Positions 51,924 through 56,236 of a stretch of 56,236 nucleotides of DNA are shown piece after piece. Within the stretch, counting starts at the first letter, position 1, and each line of letters opens with the position of its first letter. The stretch covers positions 1 to 56,236 of the forward strand of contig NZ_VMNI01000011.1 in assembly GCF_007625205.1 (NCBI RefSeq), written 5' to 3'. The position numbers and the translations under genes are program-made. The notes below the pieces were generated by a model, which was not told where the DNA came from, searched no databases, and was given only the letters and a program-made list of their open reading frames with translations. The DNA comes from Denitromonas ohlonensis (GTDB taxonomy: Bacteria > Pseudomonadota > Gammaproteobacteria > Burkholderiales > Rhodocyclaceae).

Positions 51924-53138
51924 ATGGACGCGAGCTTACTTTCCTATGTCGAACTGCCCGCCGACGCCGGCCGGCTGCGTGTGGCGGTGGTGACGGAAAC
52001 CTATCCGCCGGAAATCAACGGGGTGTCGCTGACCACCGCGCGGGTGGTCGACGGCCTCGTAAAACACGGCAACAGCGTCATGCTGGTGCGACCGCGGCAA
52101 AATGCCGGCGACGTGGCTGCGCAAGAGGCGCACTACGAAGAGATGCTCTCGCGCGGGCTGCCGATACCGCGCTACCCGCACCTCAAAATGGGCTTGCCGG
52201 CGCGCAGCGCGCTGATCCGGCTGTGGTCGGTCAAGCGACCCGATGTGGTGCTGGTGGTCACCGAGGGGCCCTTGGGCTGGTCGGCGCTGGCGGCGGCGCG
52301 CAAGCTGCGATTGCCGACGATTACCGAGTTCCATACCAACTTCCATAGCTACAGCACCTACTATGGCGTGGGCTGGTTAAAGACGCCGGTCAAGGCCTAC
52401 CTGCGGCGGTTTCATAACAAGGGCGACGTGTGCCTGGTGCCGACGCGCGCGCTTGCTGCGTCCTTGCAAAGGGATGGCGTGCGCCAGATCGAAGTCGTGC
52501 CGCGCGGCGTCGACACGGACTTGTTCACGCCTGCGCGGCGTGACGAAGCCTTGCGCGCGAGTTGGGGGGCCGAGCCTCACACACTCGTGGTGGCCGTGAT
52601 TGGTCGTCTGGCGCCAGAGAAAAATCTCGCGCTGGCCATTCGCGCCTTTGAGGCGATTCAGCAGCGCGTGCCCGAAGCGCGGCTCCTTTTCGTTGGCGAC
52701 GGCCCATCGCGCGAGTCGCTGGCGCGGCGCTATCCGGAGCACAGCTACGCCGGCATGCGCACCGGTGATGATCTCGCTGCGCATTACGCCTCGGCCGACA
52801 TGTTCCTCTTTCCCAGCCTCACCGAAACCTTCGGCAATGTCACCACCGAAGCGCTGGCCAGCGGCTTGCCGGTGGTGTGTTTCGACTATGCTGCTGGCGC
52901 GGAGCGCGTGCGCGAGGGCCATAACGGCGCACTGGCTCCGGTGGCGGACGAGAACGCCTTTGTCGATGCGGCATTGCGCGTCGCGGGCGATCGCTGCGGA
53001 CGGCTGGCGATGGCAAAGGCCGCGCGACAGAGCGTTCAGAACCTCGGTTGGCCCGCGGTGGCCGCTCAGATGGTGCAACTCATGACCGGCATCATCAAGC
53101 AGCATGAAGTCCGAAACGGAGTGTGGGTGGCGGGCTGA
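51924..53138 (+). CDS. GT4 glycosyltransferase (GT-B; glycolipid/SqdX-MgtA-like)
   Basis: The 404-aa protein reads LRVAVVTETYPPEINGVSLTTARVVDGL at the N-terminus, TEFHTNFHSYSTYYGVGWLK, VVPRGVDTDLF, VVAVIGRLAPEKNL, and the donor-site FLFPSLTETFGNVTTEALASGLPVV (EX7E-like). These match GT4 transferases that glycosylate lipids such as diacylglycerol. With olsB/olsA divergent and the Pho-like array upstream, a role in phosphorus-free glycolipid formation under phosphate starvation is plausible. ATG 51924 is used since the upstream ATG 51894 lies inside the repeat array; neither has a good ribosome site. Confidence 0.88.
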   Translation: MDASLLSYVELPADAGRLRVAVVTETYPPEINGVSLTTARVVDGLVKHGNSVMLVRPRQNAGDVAAQEAHYEEMLSRGLPIPRYPHLKMGLPARSALIRLWSVKRPDVVLVVTEGPLGWSALAAARKLRLPTITEFHTNFHSYSTYYGVGWLKTPVKAYLRRFHNKGDVCLVPTRALAASLQRDGVRQIEVVPRGVDTDLFTPARRDEALRASWGAEPHTLVVAVIGRLAPEKNLALAIRAFEAIQQRVPEARLLFVGDGPSRESLARRYPEHSYAGMRTGDDLAAHYASADMFLFPSLTETFGNVTTEALASGLPVVCFDYAAGAERVREGHNGALAPVADENAFVDAALRVAGDRCGRLAMAKAARQSVQNLGWPAVAAQMVQLMTGIIKQHEVRNGVWVAG

Positions 53139-53184
53139 TGCCCCCGGGCGGCGCCCCGGCGGACGTCGCATGGGCCGGGCAGAC

Positions 53185-53190
53185 TATAAT
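53185..53190 (+). promoter_or_regulatory. Perfect -10 box before the PfkB-family kinase gene
   Basis: TATAAT 30 bases ahead of the ATG in the 81-bp gap after the GT4 gene; the -35 position is weak. Confidence 0.4.
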
Positions 53191-53219
53191 CACGGTTTGC
53201 CCTTTGAGCGGAAGCGCCC

Positions 53220-54155
53220 ATGTCTATCCTTGTTTGCGGCTCGGTAGCCTACGACACCATCATGGTGTTTCATGATCGGTTCAAGAATCACATCCTGCCG
53301 GACCAGATCCACATCCTGAATGTCGCCTTCCTGGTGCCCGACATGCGACGCGAGTTCGGTGGTTGTGCCGGCAACATCGCCTACAACCTCAAGCTGCTCG
53401 GTGCCGATCCGTTGATCATGGCCACCGTGGGCGATGACGCGGCGCCGTATCAGGCCCGACTCGATCAGCTGGGGCTGCGCGCCGACTATGTGCGCCAGGT
53501 GCCGGGCAGCTTTACCGCCCAGGCCTTCATCACCACCGATGTGGACGACAACCAGATCACCGCCTTCCACCCCGGCGCGATGAACCATTCGCACCAGAAC
53601 CGGGTCTCAGATGCCAAAGGCGTCAAGCTTGGCATCGTCGCGCCGGATGGCCGGGACGGCATGCTGGGGCATGCCCAGCAGTTCGCCGAAGCGGGGATTC
53701 CCTTCGTGTTTGATCCGGGCCAGGGCTTGCCGATGTTCTCGGGGCCGGAGCTTGAAGCCTGCCTGGAGATGGCCAGTTATTGCGCGCTCAACGATTACGA
53801 AGCGCGCATGTTGAGTGAAAAGACCGGTCGGAGTATCGAAGATCTGGCCAATGACGTGGATGCCCTGGTGGTCACGCTGGGCGCCGAGGGTTCGCAGATT
53901 TACGTCGAAGGACAACGAATCGACATCCCGTGCGTTAAAGCAGAAGCACTGGTCGATCCGACCGGGTGTGGCGACGCCTTCCGCAGTGGCTTGTTGTACG
54001 GCATCGCCAACGGGATGGATTGGGAATCGACCGGGCGGCTGGCGTCGGTGATGGGCAGTCTCAAGATTGCGCAGCGCGGCGGCCAGAATCACCGCCCGAG
54101 CCGGAATGAAATTGCCGAACGTTATGCGGCAGCTTTTGGAGAGAAACCATGGTGA
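53220..54155 (+). CDS. PfkB-family carbohydrate/adenosine kinase
   Basis: The 311-aa ribokinase-fold protein has ILVCGSVAYDTIMVF, the substrate-side GGCAGNIAYNLKLLGA, and the C-terminal PfkB signature DPTGCGDAFRSGLLYG with the catalytic Asp. The NIAYNLKLLG form and length are those of bacterial adenosine kinase-like proteins, but the phosphoryl acceptor cannot be told from sequence. GGAAG precedes ATG 53220. It overlaps the lipoprotein gene by seven bases. Confidence 0.93.
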   Translation: MSILVCGSVAYDTIMVFHDRFKNHILPDQIHILNVAFLVPDMRREFGGCAGNIAYNLKLLGADPLIMATVGDDAAPYQARLDQLGLRADYVRQVPGSFTAQAFITTDVDDNQITAFHPGAMNHSHQNRVSDAKGVKLGIVAPDGRDGMLGHAQQFAEAGIPFVFDPGQGLPMFSGPELEACLEMASYCALNDYEARMLSEKTGRSIEDLANDVDALVVTLGAEGSQIYVEGQRIDIPCVKAEALVDPTGCGDAFRSGLLYGIANGMDWESTGRLASVMGSLKIAQRGGQNHRPSRNEIAERYAAAFGEKPW

Positions 54156-54625
54156 TGGACTGGATTCAACGCAACGGACGGGCGCTGCTGCTGGCCTCGG
54201 TGGCGCTGATTGGCGTGTCGGGCTGCGCGGGCAGTTTGACGGGCGACACCTATTCGCGCGGCGAAGCGCGCCGGGCGATGGTGGTCAAGTTCGGCACGGT
54301 GCAGTCAGTTCGCCTGGTCAAACTCGAGGGCACCAAGAGCCCGGTCGGGACGATCGCTGGTGGCGCGATCGGTGGTATCGCCGGCAGTAGCATCGGTCGC
54401 GGCAAGGGCGCGGCAGTCGGTGCGGTGCTGGGCGCAGTGGCCGGCGGTCTGGCCGGCTCGGCGGTCGAAGAGGGCGTGACACGCTCGCAAGGCGTCGAAG
54501 TGACCGTGCGCATGGATGACGGCCGCTACATGGCGGTGGTGCAGGAAGATGCGGGTGAAGGTTTCCGTGCTGGCGAGCGTGTGCGCATCGTCCAGGACGG
54601 CGGCACCATGCGGGTGACGCGTTAA
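54149..54625 (+). CDS. Glycine-zipper outer membrane lipoprotein (SlyB/PcpY-like)
   Basis: The 158-aa protein has a signal peptide with lipobox GVSGC, then residues 66-108 with a glycine-zipper hairpin (GTIAGGAIGGIAGSSIGRG, GAAVGAVLGAVAGGLAGSAVEE), the 2TM glycine-zipper fold of SlyB-type lipoproteins. The C-terminal ~45 residues form a small beta domain (VEVTVRMDDGRYMAVVQED). Probable role is in envelope integrity. ATG 54149 has GGAGAG at good spacing. Confidence 0.92.
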   Translation: MVMDWIQRNGRALLLASVALIGVSGCAGSLTGDTYSRGEARRAMVVKFGTVQSVRLVKLEGTKSPVGTIAGGAIGGIAGSSIGRGKGAAVGAVLGAVAGGLAGSAVEEGVTRSQGVEVTVRMDDGRYMAVVQEDAGEGFRAGERVRIVQDGGTMRVTR

Positions 54626-54647
54626 GCGCTTGGGCGCTCGGTGCCGC

Positions 54648-55040
54648 TCAGCCGAGCAGCACCAGCGCCCAGATCGCCACCAGATTGATCAGCGCCACCA
54701 GCACCGCGGCGCTGCCGATGTCCTTGGCGCGCTTGGCCAAGGGGTGTCGCGCCAGCGACACCCGATCCACTTCCGCTTCGATCGCGGAATTGATCAATTC
54801 CATCAACAAGACCAGCATCACGCTGCCCACCAGCAGCGCTTTGCCAACGCCGCTGGCCCCGCTCAATAACGCCACCGGAATCAACGCCGCAGCCAGCGCG
54901 CATTCCTGGCGAAAAGCCGCTTCGTGCCGGAAGGCGGCGACCAGGCCCGCGCATGAGTAGCGAAACGCGTTCGCCAGGCGCGCGAAGCCTGCCTTGCTTT
55001 TTTGAGGAGAGGTGTCCGGCGGACCGCCGCTGGACGTCAT
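54648..55040 (-). CDS. dgkA: Diacylglycerol kinase
   Basis: The 130-aa membrane protein has three TM segments and the signature ELINSAIEAEVDRVS with the catalytic Glu and Asn, then AKDIGSAAVLVALI. It phosphorylates diacylglycerol to phosphatidate in the inner membrane. There is a short charged N-terminal extension (MTSSGGPPDTSPQKSK). It begins one base after the stop of the DUF3426 gene and faces the lipoprotein gene. Confidence 0.95.
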   Translation of the reverse strand: MTSSGGPPDTSPQKSKAGFARLANAFRYSCAGLVAAFRHEAAFRQECALAAALIPVALLSGASGVGKALLVGSVMLVLLMELINSAIEAEVDRVSLARHPLAKRAKDIGSAAVLVALINLVAIWALVLLG

Positions 55041-55041
55041 G

Positions 55042-56236
55042 TTACGGATAGAAGGCGTAGAGGCGGTAACCCGACGCGTTCACGTTGTCGGCCGAAAAGG
55101 CGACCCGCGCCATGCGATCGCTTTGCCCCGCAAAACCGGCGGCGTCGTCGGCCGCGGCGCCCAGCCATTCTTTGGGTGAGAACACGCGGCGCACCAAGGC
55201 CTTGTCGCGCAGGTCGGTCAGCGTCAGTTCCAGGTGCGGAAACGCCATGGCGGTGTTCGAGCGGTTGCGAAGTGTGGCGGTGAGCTCAAACAAGGCGTCA
55301 GCATCGGGGAGCCGGTTGAGGTCCGAGGCTTCAATGCCGATCTGGGTCGCGTCCTGCGGCAAGGCCATGTCGCAACCGACGTTGGCGCACAAGGTTTCAA
55401 TGAACGGGCGGGTGGCCGGCAGGATGCTGATCAGTTGCTGGCGGTAGATCAGTGCAATCTGTGCCGCCAAGGCGGCCAGTAGCACACCCACCAGCAAGCT
55501 CATCAGCCACGGATTGCGTTTGCGGGCGATTGGCAGCGCGGCGAGGGCCGGCGCAGCTGGTTCGGGGGCCTGGGGCGTGTCCGCCGTGTCCGCGAGGGGC
55601 GTGCTGGCATCGTCTTCTGCCGGTTCGATATCGGCATCGGCATCGGCATCGGCATCGGCGTCAGTGGATGACGCGTCGTGAGATTTCGGGTCGTCGAAAC
55701 CGTCGTCGGGCTCGAGCGGCTCGAAGGTGATGACGTCGTCTTGTTCAGCGCGGGTTGCGGATGCCGCATTGCTGCCGGACTGCCAGTGTCCGGGCGCGGG
55801 GGCGCTCGGCAGGTCGTCAAAATCCCAGATGGTCTCGGGGCCCGCGCCCGAGTCTCTGTCGGTTTCTGAGGCAATGCCGGTCTCAAGGTCGGATGCAATC
55901 CGGGTATCCGAGTCCGAACTTGTTTCAGGCTCCGACTCAAGCTCGGATTCAATATCCGACTCAATATCTGACTCAAGGTCCGATTCAAGGTCCGATTCAA
56001 GGTCCGATTCAAGGTCCGAGGTCGTGTCGTCGTCTTCCGGCATCCACGTATCCAGATCCTGGAACAGCCGGTTAGGCGTGTCGGCGGGTGCATGGAAACC
56101 GGGGTTTTCGGGCGCAGGTTCGGGCGCAGGTTCGGGCGCAGGTTCGGGCGCAGGTTCGGGCGCAGGTTCGGGCGCAGGTTCGGGCGCAGGTTCGGGCGCA
56201 GGTTCGGGCGCAGGTTCGGGCGCAGGTTCGGGCGCA
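55042..56236 (-). CDS. DUF3426 zinc-ribbon family membrane protein, C-terminal part (cut by window edge)
   Basis: The frame is open to the window edge, about 397 residues. The C-terminal third has one TM helix ([24 protein letters not shown]) and a beta-rich domain ([57 protein letters not shown]) typical of DUF3426. The upstream part is disordered and repetitive: PEPA-type units from 12-nt repeats at the edge, LESD units near 55.95-56.02 kb and an Asp/Ala run near 55.64 kb. The N-terminal MJ0042-type zinc ribbon usual in this family would lie beyond the window. ATG 56043 is inside the repeat-rich part and not the real start. Confidence 0.85.
   Translation of the reverse strand, partial: APEPAPEPAPEPAPEPAPEPAPEPAPEPAPEPAPEPAPEPAPENPGFHAPADTPNRLFQDLDTWMPEDDDTTSDLESDLESDLESDLESDIESDIESELESEPETSSDSDTRIASDLETGIASETDRDSGAGPETIWDFDDLPSAPAPGHWQSGSNAASATRAEQDDVITFEPLEPDDGFDDPKSHDASSTDADADADADADIEPAEDDASTPLADTADTPQAPEPAAPALAALPIARKRNPWLMSLLVGVLLAALAAQIALIYRQQLISILPATRPFIETLCANVGCDMALPQDATQIGIEASDLNRLPDADALFELTATLRNRSNTAMAFPHLELTLTDLRDKALVRRVFSPKEWLGAAADDAAGFAGQSDRMARVAFSADNVNASGYRLYAFYP
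55962..56020. repeat. 12-nt tandem repeats encoding LESD units
   Basis: Units of the form AGGTCCGATTCA repeat in the coding frame of the DUF3426 gene, with diverged copies (AATATCTGACTC and similar) to the left. They encode Leu/Ile-Glu-Ser-Asp. Being multiples of three, copy changes keep the frame. Confidence 0.8.
56117..56236. repeat. 12-nt tandem repeat (GGTTCGGGCGCA)n running off the window
   Basis: Ten identical GGTTCGGGCGCA copies are visible, preceded by one diverged copy at 56105-56116. On the minus strand they encode Ala-Pro-Glu-Pro within the DUF3426 protein. The array continues past the edge, so its true length is unknown, and assemblies may collapse it. Confidence 0.95.

Noticed and set aside
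54630-54665. Rho-independent terminator between the lipoprotein and dgkA genes (GCTCGG/CCGAGC stem)
   Set aside because: The stem has a ten-base loop and no U-run on either strand.
56105-56236. CRISPR array at the right edge
   Set aside because: The 12-nt units are directly adjacent with no spacers and lie in a coding frame.

Overview
The window looks like a chromosomal segment of a high-GC betaproteobacterium, most likely in or near the Rhodocyclales (Azoarcus/Thauera-like). This rests on general gene content, GC-rich codon use and gene order, not on any database search. No rRNA, tRNA, insertion sequence or CRISPR array was seen. The ends cut two genes: thiC at the left edge and a DUF3426 gene at the right edge.

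Left flank (1-14.6 kb): thiC with a TPP riboswitch, thiD, a secreted two-domain alpha-carbonic anhydrase, a MocR-type regulator, a TetR regulator leading an RND efflux pair, then a pcm-like methyltransferase, a rhodanese and a TolC-family channel, and the Kdo transferase waaA. Two REP-like palindromic clusters lie between genes here.

Central glycan locus (14.6-49.4 kb): the plus-strand genes at 14.6-17.8 kb make nucleotide sugars (UDP-GlcA epimerase-like, gmd, fcl). From 45.1 kb back to 17.8 kb almost everything is one minus-strand array of tightly packed genes with ATGA/GTGA overlaps. Read in transcription order it holds an ABC flippase, a complete pseudaminic acid route (pseB, pseC, pseF, a PseG-PseH fusion, pseI) interrupted by an aldo/keto reductase-Gfo/Idh-SDR trio, a Trm112-tailed methyltransferase, and an amidino-forming set (two N-acetyl-sugar amidotransferases with HisH- and HisF-like subunits). 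It then holds an unknown 348-aa protein and a second block: L-glutamine kinase-like, CDP-phosphoramidate kinase-like, an unknown 229-aa protein, formyltransferase, methyltransferase, class I amidotransferase hydrolase and cytidylyltransferase. A CDP-alcohol phosphotransferase, four glycosyltransferases and another methyltransferase end the array. The second block contains all four enzyme types of the Campylobacter jejuni O-methyl phosphoramidate (MeOPN) pathway (Cj1415-Cj1418). It is the strongest candidate for an undescribed system here: a phosphoramidate-decorated, pseudaminic-acid-containing surface glycan in a betaproteobacterium, with added formyltransferase and CDP-alcohol phosphotransferase genes that are not part of the Campylobacter set. 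On the plus strand at 45.4-49.4 kb, an SDR epimerase, a WbpL/WecA-like initiating sugar-phosphate transferase and a WbpM/CapD-type dehydratase complete the locus. No Wzy polymerase, Wzx flippase or oligosaccharyltransferase was recognised.

Right flank (49.4-56.2 kb): apaH; a probable ornithine-lipid pair (olsB-olsA) divergent from a GT4 glycosyltransferase, with an 11-bp-phased Pho-box-like array between them; a PfkB sugar/nucleoside kinase; a glycine-zipper lipoprotein; diacylglycerol kinase; and a DUF3426 protein whose upstream part is made of 12-nt tandem repeats running off the window.
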